From positions 1 through 52,859 of the forward strand of contig NZ_BANX01000004.1 of NCBI RefSeq assembly GCF_000334455.1: a stretch of 52,859 nucleotides of DNA. Direction: 5' to 3'. The DNA comes from Gordonia soli NBRC 108243 (GTDB lineage: Bacteria > Actinomycetota > Actinomycetes > Mycobacteriales > Mycobacteriaceae). Shown here piece by piece: positions 9,048 through 22,885 of this stretch. The position numbers and the translations under genes are program-made. The notes under the pieces were generated by a model, which had not been told where the DNA came from, did not search any database, and worked only from the letters and a program-made list of their open reading frames with translations. Every line of letters begins with the position of its first letter. Positions within the stretch are counted from its first letter, which is position 1.

Positions 9048-10160
9048 TCAGGGACCGTGCTCGCCGAGTTCGGGCGGTCCGGTGCGGTACGTGACCGGGG
9101 TCGCCGACAGATCGATGGGATTGCGTACCGTTCGCGCCGACGATCCCGGGATGACCGCCTCGGGGTCGAGGCCGAGGTCGCGTGCGGTCTGGAACGCCTC
9201 GGCGAGGCTGTTCACCGGTCCGGCCGGCACACCCACCGCCGACAGACGGCCGGTCCATTCGGCCGCACCGGCCGACGCCAATGCCTCGGTGATCGATGCG
9301 ATCAGCTCGTCCCGATGTCCCACCCGCGCCTCGTTCGACACATAGCGCGGATCGTCCGCCCAGTCCGGATGACCGAGTACCTCGGCGAGGGACGCGAACT
9401 GCCTATTGGTCCCGACCGCGAGCGCGATCGGCCGATCGGCTGTCGGAAAGGTCTCGTAGGGAACCACACTCGGGTGTCGGTTGCCCATCGCGACCGGCTG
9501 GGCGTCGGCCCCGAGATACGCCGCGGCCTGGTTGCTCAACGCCGACAGCAGGGCGGTCAGCAATGCGATGTGTACCCGCTGGCCCTCACCTGTGCGGTCG
9601 CGATGGCGGAGCGCGGCGAGGATCCCGGTCGATGCGTGCAGACCGGTGATCACGTCGACGACGGCCACGCCGACCTTCGTGGGTGTCGACGAGTCAGGTC
9701 CGGTGATGCTCATCAGACCACCCATCGCCTGCAGCAGCAGGTCGTAACCGGGCAGTCCGGCGCCGGCATCGGTACCGAATCCGGTGATGGAGCAGTAGAC
9801 GAGGCCGGGGTGTTGCTCCCGGAGGTCGTCGTATCCGAGTCCGAACTTCTCCATCGTGCCCGATCGGAAGTTCTCGATCAGGACATCCGCGCGAGCGACG
9901 ATTCCCTGCGCGACCTCGACTCCCTCCGGTGTCCCGAGGTCGACGGAGACCGATGTCTTGTTGCGGTTCACCGACGTGAAATACGTTGCAGTGTGGGATG
10001 AGTCGTAGGGAGGCCCCCACTGGCGCGTGTCGTCGCCGACGTCGGGTCGCTCGATCTTGATGACCTCGGCGCCCATGTCGGCGAGCAGCATCGTGGCATA
10101 CGGTCCGGCCAGGACGCGCGAGAAGTCGGCCACGACCACGCCGTCGAGGGCGCCGGTCAT
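9048..10160 (-). CDS. CaiB/BaiF-family (class III) CoA-transferase
   Basis: 370 aa, normal for the family. N-terminal GVVVADFSRVLAGPYATMLLADMGAEVIKIE, then the NRNKTSVSVDL segment, ENFRSGTMEKFGLGYDDL, and the catalytic Asp region in GLPGYDLLLQAMGG. The C-terminal small domain has GVPAGPVNSLAEAF. Such enzymes move CoA between carboxylic acids, for example formyl-, carnitine- or alkylsuccinyl-CoA. The substrate cannot be told here and no acyl-CoA partner gene is adjacent. It starts at an ATG behind GGGGCGG. It is divergent from the DUF1206 gene, and the intervening 287 bp carry a tandem repeat. Confidence 0.93.
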   Translation of the reverse strand: MTGALDGVVVADFSRVLAGPYATMLLADMGAEVIKIERPDVGDDTRQWGPPYDSSHTATYFTSVNRNKTSVSVDLGTPEGVEVAQGIVARADVLIENFRSGTMEKFGLGYDDLREQHPGLVYCSITGFGTDAGAGLPGYDLLLQAMGGLMSITGPDSSTPTKVGVAVVDVITGLHASTGILAALRHRDRTGEGQRVHIALLTALLSALSNQAAAYLGADAQPVAMGNRHPSVVPYETFPTADRPIALAVGTNRQFASLAEVLGHPDWADDPRYVSNEARVGHRDELIASITEALASAGAAEWTGRLSAVGVPAGPVNSLAEAFQTARDLGLDPEAVIPGSSARTVRNPIDLSATPVTYRTGPPELGEHGP

Positions 10161-10266
10161 CGACTACCGCCCCGCTGCGGGCCCGTCGTCGCCGCAACCC
10201 TGTGGTCCATGTCGCCTCCCTCGATCCGCGCCGATCATCTCCCCCGCCATCATGCGTCATGTCACC

Positions 10267-10366
10267 ATGGGCGAGCCCACTGAATGCCGCCGTGGGCGAG
10301 CCCACCAATCACCGCCGTGGGCGAGCCCACCAATCACCACCGCGGGCGAGGCCACCGATCACAGCT
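10267..10366. repeat. 25-bp tandem repeat, four copies, each with a perfect hairpin
   Basis: Units begin at 10267, 10292, 10317 and 10342. The two central copies contain GTGGGC-GA-GCCCAC, a perfect 6-bp inverted repeat, and the outer copies differ by one or two bases. The array lies in the divergent region between the CoA-transferase and DUF1206 genes. Confidence 0.9.
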
Positions 10367-10447
10367 GCCGGCGCGCATGAGTCCAGCAGGATCGGGTATC
10401 TGGGAACATCCACTGCACCATCCGGGGAACTATCGGGGACGAGGACG

Positions 10448-11269
10448 ATGAGCAGACACAACGCGGTGACCAAGGCGGTCGACCAGGCGACGGACAGCAC
10501 GTGGTTCGAGCGACTGGCCCGCGCCGGACATGTGGTGAGCGGTTTGCTGCACCTGCTGATCGCCTACATCGTCCTTCGCCTGGCCTTCGGCGACCCCGGG
10601 ACTGCCGATCAATCGGGGGCATTGGCCATCTTCGCCGACAACGCGGGCGGCCGTGCGGCGCTGTGGGTGGCGACGGTGGCCTTCGTGGCGTTGGCGCTGT
10701 GGCGGATCGCGGAGGCGATCGTCGGTCCGCACGCAACCGAAGCCGGTGAGGACAACAGCGGTGCCGAGGCATGGCTCGATCGGGGCAAGGCGTTCGCGAC
10801 GGCGATCGTCTACGTCGCGTTCGCCTGGTCGGCCGCGCGGTTCGCGATGGGCGACGGCCAGTCCAGCGGGTCGCAGAACGCCGGTCTCAGTGCCCGGCTG
10901 ATGCAGTCGACCGGTGGCAAGACGCTGCTCGTCGTCGCAGGGCTGGTGATCGTCGGGGTCGGCGCCTACCACGTCTACAAAGGGGTCACCCGCAAGTTCC
11001 TCGACGATCTGCGCAACGCCCGCGGGACCGCTGTGACGGTCGCCGGAGTCGCGGGTTACGCAGGCAAGGGTGCGGTGCTGGTCGCGACCGGCATCCTCGT
11101 CGTCGTCGCAGCGGTGAAGGCCGACCCGTCGAAGGCCACCGGACTGGATGGGGCGGTGAAGACGCTCGCCGGACTTCCTGCCGGCCAGATCCTGTTGGTC
11201 CTGGCTGCCATCGGACTCGCCGCCTACGGCGTCTACTGCTTCTGGATGGCCCGGTTCGCTCGGATGTAG
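10448..11269 (+). CDS. DUF1206 membrane protein
   Basis: 273 aa with six predicted TM helices arranged as three two-helix DUF1206 repeats (about residues 20-95, 105-180, 190-270). Each repeat begins with an ARxG(H/K)-type motif (LARAGHVVSG, DRGKAFATAI, GYAGKGAVLV). The function is unknown. The ATG at 10448 follows GGGGACGAGGACG and is preferred to an open extension that would translate the 25-bp repeats. The third repeat closes YGVYCFWMARFARM. It is monocistronic by layout. Confidence 0.9.
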   Translation: MSRHNAVTKAVDQATDSTWFERLARAGHVVSGLLHLLIAYIVLRLAFGDPGTADQSGALAIFADNAGGRAALWVATVAFVALALWRIAEAIVGPHATEAGEDNSGAEAWLDRGKAFATAIVYVAFAWSAARFAMGDGQSSGSQNAGLSARLMQSTGGKTLLVVAGLVIVGVGAYHVYKGVTRKFLDDLRNARGTAVTVAGVAGYAGKGAVLVATGILVVVAAVKADPSKATGLDGAVKTLAGLPAGQILLVLAAIGLAAYGVYCFWMARFARM

Positions 11270-11410
11270 CCGGTCATGGTCACCGACAACGTCTGAGCGC
11301 GAGGCCACGACAATAATCGTCACGGCCTTCCGCTCACACTGCGGCGAGGACCACAGGACCGACTGTGCTCGGCTTGCTCGGCGTCGGTCAGACGATGCGT
11401 CGCCCGCAGG

Positions 11411-11701
11411 TCACTCGTGGAACTCACCTTTGGCCAGGCGCGGACGCGCGGTCGGGGGCCATCCGCCGGGAGGTGTGGTGATGGTCCACCGTCGCGGTAT
11501 CGCGGTGAAGTCCATCCACCGACCGTGGCCGAGGTAGAGCGAGTAGGCCTCCTCGTCGGGGAAGTCCCCCATCCGGATGAACACCGCTTCGCCGAAAAGC
11601 TCTCCCCGATACCAGGATTCGTCGTCAGGGTCGGCGACGAAGTCGATCGGCGTCCGCAGGACCTCCTCGAGATCGGCGACCACCGCTGCGCGTGTGACCA
11701 T
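11411..11701 (-). CDS. Hypothetical protein, 96 aa
   Basis: Start at the ATG 11701 with a strong GAGGAGGG four bases upstream. The product MVTRAAVVADLEEVLRT... is small, acidic in the middle (ADPDDESWYRGELF) and has conserved-looking aromatic stretches (YSLYLGHGRWMDF). It has no signal peptide or TM helix, and no family is recognised. It lies 8 bp downstream of the 11710-12210 gene on the same strand, so the two probably form an operon. The pairing of a LpqN-like protein with a small cytosolic protein is reminiscent of secretion-associated or toxin loci, but nothing here proves that. Confidence 0.7.
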   Translation of the reverse strand: MVTRAAVVADLEEVLRTPIDFVADPDDESWYRGELFGEAVFIRMGDFPDEEAYSLYLGHGRWMDFTAIPRRWTITTPPGGWPPTARPRLAKGEFHE

Positions 11702-11709
11702 GTCCCTCC

Positions 11710-12210
11710 TCAGTCGTCCAGCCGCGCCGAGTGGACTGTATGGACGAGCGACGACCACAGCGCGACGTCATCCGACGCGGTGGTCCCGGTGCACTGCAGG
11801 AAGTACACGACGTTCCCGCGTTGGTAGGCCTCGTATTTCGTGACGGTGTGGAGACGTCGCCCGGCGGCGTCGCGGTAGTTGCCGGCCTGCAGGGTCGCGC
11901 CCTGGGTTCGACCCCCGACGAGGCCGCGGTCGGCACGCTGCTCGATCCACTCCGGGAGCCCGCGCGCCTCCGTGAACGCGTCGTCGAAGATGTCGTTCAC
12001 GTCGACAGTGGCGTCGACAACGAATCGCGTCAGCCCGACGACGACGTTGTCGCGGAACTCCCCGTGGGCGACCGGAGGACCGAGGAACAGGTCGAACAAA
12101 CCCATCCCGGGGGCACCGAGATCGATTACGAATCCCGGTGGTAACGGACCGACGGTGACCGCACCCGCGACGGTGTCGGGATCCACCACGCGCGCGGATG
12201 AGACGGCCAT
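11710..12210 (-). CDS. Conserved hypothetical, weakly LpqN/LpqT-like
   Basis: 166 aa if started at ATG 12210 (MAVSSARVVDPD). A GTG at 12231 is an alternative, and neither has a strong Shine-Dalgarno. The frame stays open to 12579 but would then run into tRNA-Ala, so the long version is rejected. Features: LPPGFVIDLG, a hydrophobic core FRDNVVVGLTRFVVDATVDVNDIFDDAF, and a C-terminal strand pair RLHTVTKYEAYQRGNVVYFLQCTG that resembles LpqN/LpqT-type folds. No lipobox or signal peptide is visible with this start. Function unknown. Confidence 0.65.
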   Translation of the reverse strand: MAVSSARVVDPDTVAGAVTVGPLPPGFVIDLGAPGMGLFDLFLGPPVAHGEFRDNVVVGLTRFVVDATVDVNDIFDDAFTEARGLPEWIEQRADRGLVGGRTQGATLQAGNYRDAAGRRLHTVTKYEAYQRGNVVYFLQCTGTTASDDVALWSSLVHTVHSARLDD

Positions 12211-12535
12211 ACGGCTGAGCCGCTCGTACACGGTCGCGCTCAATCGAAGGGACCACCAATCTGTTTCCCGTTGTCGCCGGTGAAACGGTTCGGAGCACCG
12301 CCGGCGACCACGACGTGGCCGGAACCGAGCGGGCCGCCGAAAGCGCCGCCAGTGCACCGTACTGCGCACGCGCCCCCGACTGCCCCGGTGGTCATGGGAT
12401 CGCCGACGGATGACTGACACGTCGTTCAGAGATGGGACTGCCAAGAGATTCCCGCGTGAGTCGCGGTCACATGGCCGAGAAAGACCCGCCGGGCGGGGAA
12501 GCGAACGAGTTCCGGCGATGAGAAAGCAATCGGAA
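12211..12535. other. Gene-free stretch downstream of tRNA-Ala
   Basis: 325 bp on the 3' side of the leftward tRNA genes. No coding region is supported. The only structure seen is a CCCGCC/GGCGGG hairpin at about 12485-12498, followed on the minus strand by TCTTTCTC, a possible terminator of the tRNA transcript. Confidence 0.5.
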
Positions 12536-12611
12536 TGGTGGAGCCTAGGAGATTCGAACTCCTGACATCTGCCTTGCAAAGGCAGCGCTCTACCAACTGA
12601 GCTAAGGCCCC
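12536..12611 (-). tRNA. tRNA-Ala (anticodon TGC)
   Basis: Minus strand GGGGCCTTAGCTCAGTTGG... with anticodon arm CTGCC-TTTGCAA-GGCAG, T-arm AGGAG-TTCGAAT-CTCCT and acceptor GGGGCCT/AGGCTCC (one G-T pair). Discriminator A is followed by an encoded CCA, giving 76 nt. The tRNA-Ile gene lies 72 bp upstream, the usual alaT/ileT pair beside gyrA in this order. Confidence 0.98.
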
Positions 12612-12683
12612 GTGCCGAGCGTCTCCGACGGGCGGATCCGGTGTCGACGGGTGTGCGATCGGATGGAAATCCACCACTCGCAG

Positions 12684-12757
12684 TGGGCCTAGGAGGACTT
12701 GAACCTCCGACCTCTTCGTTATCAGCGAAGCGCTCTAACCGCCTGAGCTATAGGCCC
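12684..12757 (-). tRNA. tRNA-Ile (anticodon GAT)
   Basis: Minus strand GGGCCTATAGCTCAGGCGG... with anticodon arm CTTCG-CTGATAA-CGAAG, T-arm GGAGG-TTCAAGT-CCTCC and acceptor GGGCCTA/TAGGCCC with discriminator A, 74 nt. Unlike its neighbour it has no encoded CCA (A is followed by CTG). Confidence 0.98.
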
Positions 12758-12834
12758 GTGAACCGAGGTGTGAGATTACCCGACGCGGAGCTCATCGACC
12801 AAAACGGCTGGTCGCGGACTCTCGTCGGCGCAGG

Positions 12835-13686
12835 TCAATCGAGGTCGGCCAGCGTCACCTCGGCGCCGCCGATGAGATCGGCGCAGAGGTTGTAGATGTA
12901 GGAGCCGATGGTCGCGAACGCGGTCAGCAGGATCGCGTTGATCGCGCCCAGGAGCACCGACCAACCGAAGACCGTGCCGGCTCCGATGACGTCGCCCTCA
13001 CCGGCCGAGCCGTCAGAGGTCACGATGGTGCTGAACGAGCTGTTGAGCTGATCCCAGACGCCCATGCCGTCGAGGATCAGGTACAGCACGGCGACGGCGA
13101 TCATCCAGATGAAGAAGCCGGCCACCGAGAGCACCGCGGAGATCTTGAACGTCGCCCACGGGTCGATGCGTCGGATCTGGACCGCTGCGCGCAGAGCCTG
13201 GCCGGCGTTGCCCACCTGCGCCGGTGCCGACCGCGGTCCGGGAGCGGGCGCCGCGGCGCCGGGACCGGCCGTCGGTGCGGCGTCGACGTGATGGATGGCG
13301 TCCAGGTTCGGCAGCTGCTGACCCGGCAGGTCCTCACGGTCGATGTTGCGCGTCGGCGACTCGACGAACTTGCCGTCCGGATCGTCCTCCGTGACCGTGG
13401 CGGTACCGCCGCCACCGGGGTTGTCCAGCTTGGTGACGGGAGCCTGCTGACCGGTGATGCTGGCCGCCGCGGTGCCGCTGACCACCCCGCGCGGCGGCGG
13501 GCCGCCGTGCGAGGTGGTGCTCGACGAATCGCCGGTCGGGGCCGTGCTCTTCGGTCCACCGTCACCCGGACCCCGCTGCCAGGGCGGCACGAGACGGCCC
13601 GCTCCCGGCCCGGAGGGGCCTGGCGCGGCCGACTCCGGGGCCTCGTTCCCTGACTTCTCGTTGTCCGGCTCGTTCGGTGTGCTCAC
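12835..13686 (-). CDS. DUF3566 transmembrane protein
   Basis: 283 aa. The N-terminal about 165 residues are Pro/Gly/Ser-rich and disordered (PSGPGAGRLVPPWQRGPGDGG). The C-terminal DUF3566 module begins VQIRRIDPWATFKISAVLS, has a TM helix, an outside loop, and a second TM helix ending in the fold FATIGSYIYNLCADLIGGAEVTL. GTG at 13686 is chosen because TGAGGGA lies six bases upstream. ATG at 13692 would overlap that site. It follows gyrA in the same direction as Rv0007 does, just before the tRNAs. The role is unknown, possibly tied to envelope or division by its conserved place. Confidence 0.9.
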   Translation of the reverse strand: MSTPNEPDNEKSGNEAPESAAPGPSGPGAGRLVPPWQRGPGDGGPKSTAPTGDSSSTTSHGGPPPRGVVSGTAAASITGQQAPVTKLDNPGGGGTATVTEDDPDGKFVESPTRNIDREDLPGQQLPNLDAIHHVDAAPTAGPGAAAPAPGPRSAPAQVGNAGQALRAAVQIRRIDPWATFKISAVLSVAGFFIWMIAVAVLYLILDGMGVWDQLNSSFSTIVTSDGSAGEGDVIGAGTVFGWSVLLGAINAILLTAFATIGSYIYNLCADLIGGAEVTLADLD

Positions 13687-13807
13687 AGGCATTCCCTCAC
13701 TCGGTGCTTCCGGCCGCGCCCGCCCGACCCCGACATGGTGGCGAGGCGTCGCAGGGCCCGCGACATCGCCCTCCACCCTAACGGCTGGACCATGTCGGAT
13801 CCGGCTC

Positions 13808-16312
<2,505 letters not shown>

Positions 16313-16362
16313 GTGGTGTGTTCCCTCTCCTGATCGAGGTCGCAGTGACTGTCGGTCAGAGG

Positions 16363-18799
<2,437 letters not shown>

Positions 18800-19408
18800 T
18801 CAGCCGTAGGTGTCGCGGGGGCCCCGACCGCGGATGTGACGCTCACCCTTCCGCCACGACGGACCCTTGGGACCGGTGATCCGGAGGCTGGTCACGATGC
18901 CGTCGCCGGCCGCGGACGAGATCTTCGCCAGGATCTGCGCCTGCACATAGCGCAGTTGGGTGGCCCACGCCGTGGACTCCGCCTGGATGTGTAACACGTT
19001 GTCGCGCAACTCCGTCGGATTCGCGTGGGCGGCGATCTCCGAACCGACGATCTGCTCCCACATGCCGAACAGCGCGCCCTCGGAGATCTTGGGCTGCCAA
19101 CCCCGCTCGGCCGCGATACGTCCGGTCAGCTTGCCGAGCGACTGTGGATCGCGCGAATCGGGACCGGATCCGGACCACCGGCGCCGGGTGCCCGACTGTC
19201 GTGCGCGACCGCGCGCCGGCGATGCCCGACCGTGCCCGACGGATTTGCCGGCCGCCCGCGCGGCCGCCCGCGCCTCCTCCAGCGCGCGCCGCGCTCGCTC
19301 GTAACCGCCGTGATCGGAGGGCTCGACGGCGCGATGTGCGGAATCCGACGCCTCCCCTCCGGTCGACCGGTCGCCGTCACCGGGTGACAGTGGTTCCCCC
19401 GGCGTCAC
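18800..19408 (-). CDS. dciA: DciA-type DUF721 replicative-helicase loader
   Basis: 202 aa from a GTG that overlaps the recF stop (GTGA). The N-terminal half is Arg/Ala/Ser-rich and charged. The C-terminal DUF721 domain reads [59 protein letters not shown]721 proteins beside recF in actinobacteria (Rv0004) correspond to DciA, which helps place the DnaB helicase in bacteria lacking DnaC. No dnaC is seen here. Overlap with recF suggests coupling. The C-terminus [15 protein letters not shown] is typical of the actinobacterial form. Confidence 0.93.
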   Translation of the reverse strand: MTPGEPLSPGDGDRSTGGEASDSAHRAVEPSDHGGYERARRALEEARAAARAAGKSVGHGRASPARGRARQSGTRRRWSGSGPDSRDPQSLGKLTGRIAAERGWQPKISEGALFGMWEQIVGSEIAAHANPTELRDNVLHIQAESTAWATQLRYVQAQILAKISSAAGDGIVTSLRITGPKGPSWRKGERHIRGRGPRDTYG

Positions 19409-20709
19409 GACGCCGACTCCTCGTCGCCAGTCACACCCGACTCCTCGTCGGCAGTCACACCCGACTCCTCGTCGGCAGTCACACCCGACTCCTCGTCGGC
19501 AGTCACACCCGACTCCTCGTCGGCAGTCACACCCGACTCCTCGTCGGCAGTCACACCCGACATCACCGAGTAGCGGTCGTCCCCCGATTCCACGATGTCC
19601 ACCTCGATCCGACGACCGCCGATGTCGGCGGGGATGTCCTCCCCCACCGCAGCCGTGATCAGCAATTGTTCCGCGCTCGCGGTGAATGCGGCGAGCTTGG
19701 CACGCCGCGCGGCGTCGAGTTCGGCGAAGACGTCGTCGAGCAAGATCACCGGCTCGATGCCCTCGGCACGGAGCAACTCGACCGACCCGAGTCGGAGCGC
19801 GAGCGCGAGCGACCACGATTCACCATGGCTCGCATAGCCTTTCGCGACATCAGTGCCGAGAATCACGTCGATCTCGTCGCGGTGTGGGCCCACCAGACAG
19901 ACACCGCGATCGATCTCCTTGCCACGGAGTTCGACCAGACGGCGGGTCAGCACCTCGGCGATCTCCTCCACCGACGTGCTCGGATCGAACTCGACATCCG
20001 ACGATGCGCGGTAGCGCAGCGTCGTCGGTCGCGAGTGCGGTGCGACGGATGCGTACGACGCGGCGAAATGAGGTTCGAGCTCGGCGAGGACGGCGATACG
20101 TCCTGCGGTGACCTGGGATCCGTGCTCGGCGAGCTGAGCGTCCCAGACATCGAGTGTGCTGATCACCGAATCCGCATCCGGTCCGCCCCGACGCATGGCG
20201 GCACCCGCCGTCTTCAGCAAGGCTGATCGCTGACGCAGCACGCGATCGTAGTCGGCACGCGCGGCTGCCCATCGAGGTCCGCGTTGCGCGACGAGTTCGT
20301 CGAGGAAGCGACGCCGGTCCCCCGGGTCGCCGCGGATCAGCAGCAGGTCCTCGGGGGCGAAGAGCACCGAGCGGAGGATTCCGACGATCTCACGAGGTCG
20401 GCGCGCCGGGCTCTGGTTGATCGTCGCGGTGTTCGAACCCTCCGCCTTGATGGTCAGACCGACGGTCAGCTCGCGACCGTCGTTCTCCACCGTCGAGGTG
20501 ATCGTCGCGGTGCCGGCACCGTGATGGACCAGCGGCCCGTCACCGGAGACGCGATGCGAACGCAGATGCGTCAGGTAATACAGGGCCTCGAGGACGTTGG
20601 TCTTGCCGAACCCGTTGCGGCCCACGAAGATCGTCGATCCCGGCGACAGCTCGACGTCGGCGGCGCGCCACGACCGGAAGTCGCGGAGGTGGAGTTCTCG
20701 GACGAACAC
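19405..20709 (-). CDS. recF: DNA replication/repair protein RecF with a repeat-bearing tail
   Basis: 434 aa. N-terminal [13 protein letters not shown], Walker [21 protein letters not shown] signature [12 protein letters not shown] and Walker [13 protein letters not shown], the SMC-like ATPase that loads RecA at gaps. The last about 48 residues are six copies of an acidic octapeptide, five SGVTADEE and one SGVTGDEE, and come after the normal RecF end. The GTG start lies 3 bp after the gnd stop, with no independent Shine-Dalgarno, so coupling to gnd is likely. The stop overlaps the dciA start. The tail is absent from typical RecF proteins as far as I know. Confidence 0.97.
   Translation of the reverse strand: MFVRELHLRDFRSWRAADVELSPGSTIFVGRNGFGKTNVLEALYYLTHLRSHRVSGDGPLVHHGAGTATITSTVENDGRELTVGLTIKAEGSNTATINQSPARRPREIVGILRSVLFAPEDLLLIRGDPGDRRRFLDELVAQRGPRWAAARADYDRVLRQRSALLKTAGAAMRRGGPDADSVISTLDVWDAQLAEHGSQVTAGRIAVLAELEPHFAASYASVAPHSRPTTLRYRASSDVEFDPSTSVEEIAEVLTRRLVELRGKEIDRGVCLVGPHRDEIDVILGTDVAKGYASHGESWSLALALRLGSVELLRAEGIEPVILLDDVFAELDAARRAKLAAFTASAEQLLITAAVGEDIPADIGGRRIEVDIVESGDDRYSVMSGVTADEESGVTADEESGVTADEESGVTADEESGVTADEESGVTGDEESAS
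19428..19560. repeat. 24-bp in-frame tandem repeat in the recF 3' end
   Basis: Unit CAGTCACACCCGACTCCTCG + TCGG starts at 19428, 19452, 19476, 19500 and 19524, with a partial unit at 19548-19560. On the minus strand each encodes GVTADEES. The copies are essentially identical, which implies recent expansion. Because 24 is a multiple of three, copy-number change leaves the recF stop and dciA overlap intact. Confidence 0.95.
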
Positions 20710-20712
20710 GGA

Positions 20713-21636
20713 TCAGGCGGGCGGCGAACCGGTCTCGCCGACACTTCGGCCTGCCGAGTCACGCACCGAGTGTCCGCCGAACTGGTTACGCAGTGCCGAA
20801 ACCGCTTTCAGTGCGGGCGAGCCGGAGTCCTGTCGGGAGGCGAAGCGCGCGAAGAGCGCGGCGGAGATGACGTTGGCCGGGACCGAGTGGCGGATCGCCT
20901 CCTCGACCGTCCAGCGCCCCTCACCGGAATCGGTGGTGTAGTCGGAGATCTCGGACAGACCCGGATCCTCCTGCAGCGCGCGTACCAGCAGCTCGAGCAG
21001 CCACGACCGCACGACGGTGCCCTGGGTCCATGCGCGGAGCGTGCCCTCGACGTCGGCGATCAGCGGCTCGGCAGCGAGGAGTTCGTACCCCTCGCCGTAC
21101 GCGTGCATCAATCCGTACTCGACGCCGTTGTGCACCATCTTCGCGTAATGACCGGCACCGACCGGGCCGGCGTGGACGAATCCGTCGGCCCGGTCACCCG
21201 GCGGACGGAGTGCATCGAAGATCGGCAACGCGCGCTCGACGTCGGCATCGGATCCGCCGACCATCAGGCCGTATCCGTTCTTCAGGCCCCACACGCCACC
21301 GGAGACACCGCAATCGATGTAGCCGATCCCTTTGTCGCCCAACGCCTTCGCGTGAACGGCATCGTCGGTGTAGCGGGAGTTGCCGCCGTCGATCACGGTG
21401 TCGCCCGGTTCGAGCAACTCGGCGAGCGATGCCACCGTGGAACGGGTCGGCTCCCCGGAGGGCACCATCACCCAGACGGTCCGGGGCGCCTGCAGTGCTC
21501 CGACGAGATCGGCGAGACTGGCGACATCGGAGACCTCGGGCCGGGGGTCGAAACCGACCACCTCATGGCCTGCCTCGCTGATCCGCGTGCGCATGTTGGC
21601 GCCCATCTTGCCCAGTCCGACCAGTCCGAGTTGCAT
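20713..21636 (-). CDS. gnd: 6-phosphogluconate dehydrogenase (decarboxylating), short form
   Basis: 307 aa, the short form rather than the 470-aa long form. Rossmann start MQLGLVGLGKMGANM, then VMVPSGEPT, DGGNSRYTDD, substrate motif GVSGGVWGLKNGYGLMVGG, and catalytic Lys/Asn in GAGHYAKMVHNGVEYG. It oxidises 6-phosphogluconate to ribulose-5-phosphate and CO2, and the short form is often NAD-linked in the literature. ATG behind GAAGGGA. It lies between dnaN and recF, as in mycobacteria. The C-terminal tail SVGETGSPPA is unstructured. Confidence 0.95.
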   Translation of the reverse strand: MQLGLVGLGKMGANMRTRISEAGHEVVGFDPRPEVSDVASLADLVGALQAPRTVWVMVPSGEPTRSTVASLAELLEPGDTVIDGGNSRYTDDAVHAKALGDKGIGYIDCGVSGGVWGLKNGYGLMVGGSDADVERALPIFDALRPPGDRADGFVHAGPVGAGHYAKMVHNGVEYGLMHAYGEGYELLAAEPLIADVEGTLRAWTQGTVVRSWLLELLVRALQEDPGLSEISDYTTDSGEGRWTVEEAIRHSVPANVISAALFARFASRQDSGSPALKAVSALRNQFGGHSVRDSAGRSVGETGSPPA

Positions 21637-21703
21637 GCCGCGTCCCTTCGACGTGATGGCGATTCGAGATCTCCGGATCGGGCTCGACCCGAGGAGTCGG
21701 CGA

Positions 21704-22885
21704 TCAGCCGGGCAGGCGCACCGGCATCAACAGGTAACTGAAAGCGCTGGCCGGGGCCACGAAAGCACCGGACTCGTCGGCCACCGGATCCTCGCCGCTG
21801 GACGGCCGCAGCACGGCGGGCCGGCTGGGGGTGGTGAACCCGAAGTCAACCGAGCCGGAGTTGATGGCCGACAAGCCGTCCTGCAGGTAGCCGGGATTGA
21901 ACGCAATGGTCAACGGCTCACCCTGGAACTGCACGGGCAGCTCTTCTTCGGCCTTGCCCGCCTCGTCGCCGCCCGCGGTCAACAGCACCGAGCCGTCGCC
22001 GAACTGCATCCGCACCTGCGCACCACGCTCGGCGACCAGGGCGACGCGCTTGATCGCCTCGATCAGCGGTGCGCTCTCGATGGTGGCGATCGCGGTGTGA
22101 CTGGCCGGCAACAACTGACGGAACTTCGGGAACTCGGCGTCGAGCAGCCGGGTCGTGGTGCGCTTGGTGGCGCCGAGGATGCCCAGGATGCCGTCGCCGC
22201 CGATCGCGGATCCGGCGCCGAAGGCGAGCGAGATGGCGCCACCCTCGCCGCCGGCGGTCTTGGCGCTCTCCGACAACGTCTTGGCCGGCACCAGAACCGC
22301 ACCGGAGGTGTCGGGGTCGCCCGGCTCCCACTGGAGTTCGCGCACCGCGAGGCGGAACCGGTCGGTGGCGGCGAGCACCACCGAGGATCCCTCGATCTCG
22401 ACGCGCACACCGGTCAACATCGGCAGCGTGTCGTCACGGCCGGCGGCGACGGCGACCTGCGAGATCGCCTCGGCGAACAGCTGTGAGGGGATGGTGCCGG
22501 TGACCGACGGGACGTCGGGCAGCTGGGGATAGTCCTCGACCGGCATCGTCGGCAACGAGAACTTGGCGCTACCGCAGGAGATCGCGACGCGTGACCCGTC
22601 GAGCGTGACGTCGACGGGCTTGGCGGGCAGCGCCTTGGTGATGTCGGCGAGCAGACGGCCCGAGACCAGCACCTTGCCGGGCTCGGCGACCTCGGCGGCG
22701 ATGGACTCCTGCGCCGAGACCTCGTAGTCGAAGCCGGAGACCGTCAACCCGTCTCCACCGGATGCACCGTCGCCGACGGTCAGGACCACACAACCGAGGA
22801 CCGGCACCGGCGGCCGGGACGGCAGACTTCGGGCCACCCAGGCGACGGAATCGGCGAACTCGTCACGCGCGACACGGAACTTCAT
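21704..22885 (-). CDS. dnaN: DNA polymerase III beta sliding clamp
   Basis: 393 aa, three clamp domains of about 125 residues each. N-terminal [22 protein letters not shown], central [30 protein letters not shown], and C-terminal end [13 protein letters not shown]. It forms the ring that tethers polymerase III and other factors to DNA. The ATG follows GAAGGG. It is the first gene on the dnaN side of the putative origin and reads leftward like dnaA, gnd, recF and dciA. Confidence 0.98.
   Translation of the reverse strand: MKFRVARDEFADSVAWVARSLPSRPPVPVLGCVVLTVGDGASGGDGLTVSGFDYEVSAQESIAAEVAEPGKVLVSGRLLADITKALPAKPVDVTLDGSRVAISCGSAKFSLPTMPVEDYPQLPDVPSVTGTIPSQLFAEAISQVAVAAGRDDTLPMLTGVRVEIEGSSVVLAATDRFRLAVRELQWEPGDPDTSGAVLVPAKTLSESAKTAGGEGGAISLAFGAGSAIGGDGILGILGATKRTTTRLLDAEFPKFRQLLPASHTAIATIESAPLIEAIKRVALVAERGAQVRMQFGDGSVLLTAGGDEAGKAEEELPVQFQGEPLTIAFNPGYLQDGLSAINSGSVDFGFTTPSRPAVLRPSSGEDPVADESGAFVAPASAFSYLLMPVRLPG

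Noticed and set aside
11710..12579. 289-codon version of the LpqN-like gene
   Set aside because: It would overlap tRNA-Ala and its first 120 residues are Arg-rich and not protein-like; a start near 12210 is used.
12536..12757. tRNA-linked integration site for the nearby accessory genes
   Set aside because: No integrase, no direct repeat of a tRNA end within the window.
20284..21741. 485-codon plus-strand frame over gnd and recF
   Set aside because: Antisense to two recognised genes, Arg/Asp/Val-rich, no domain.
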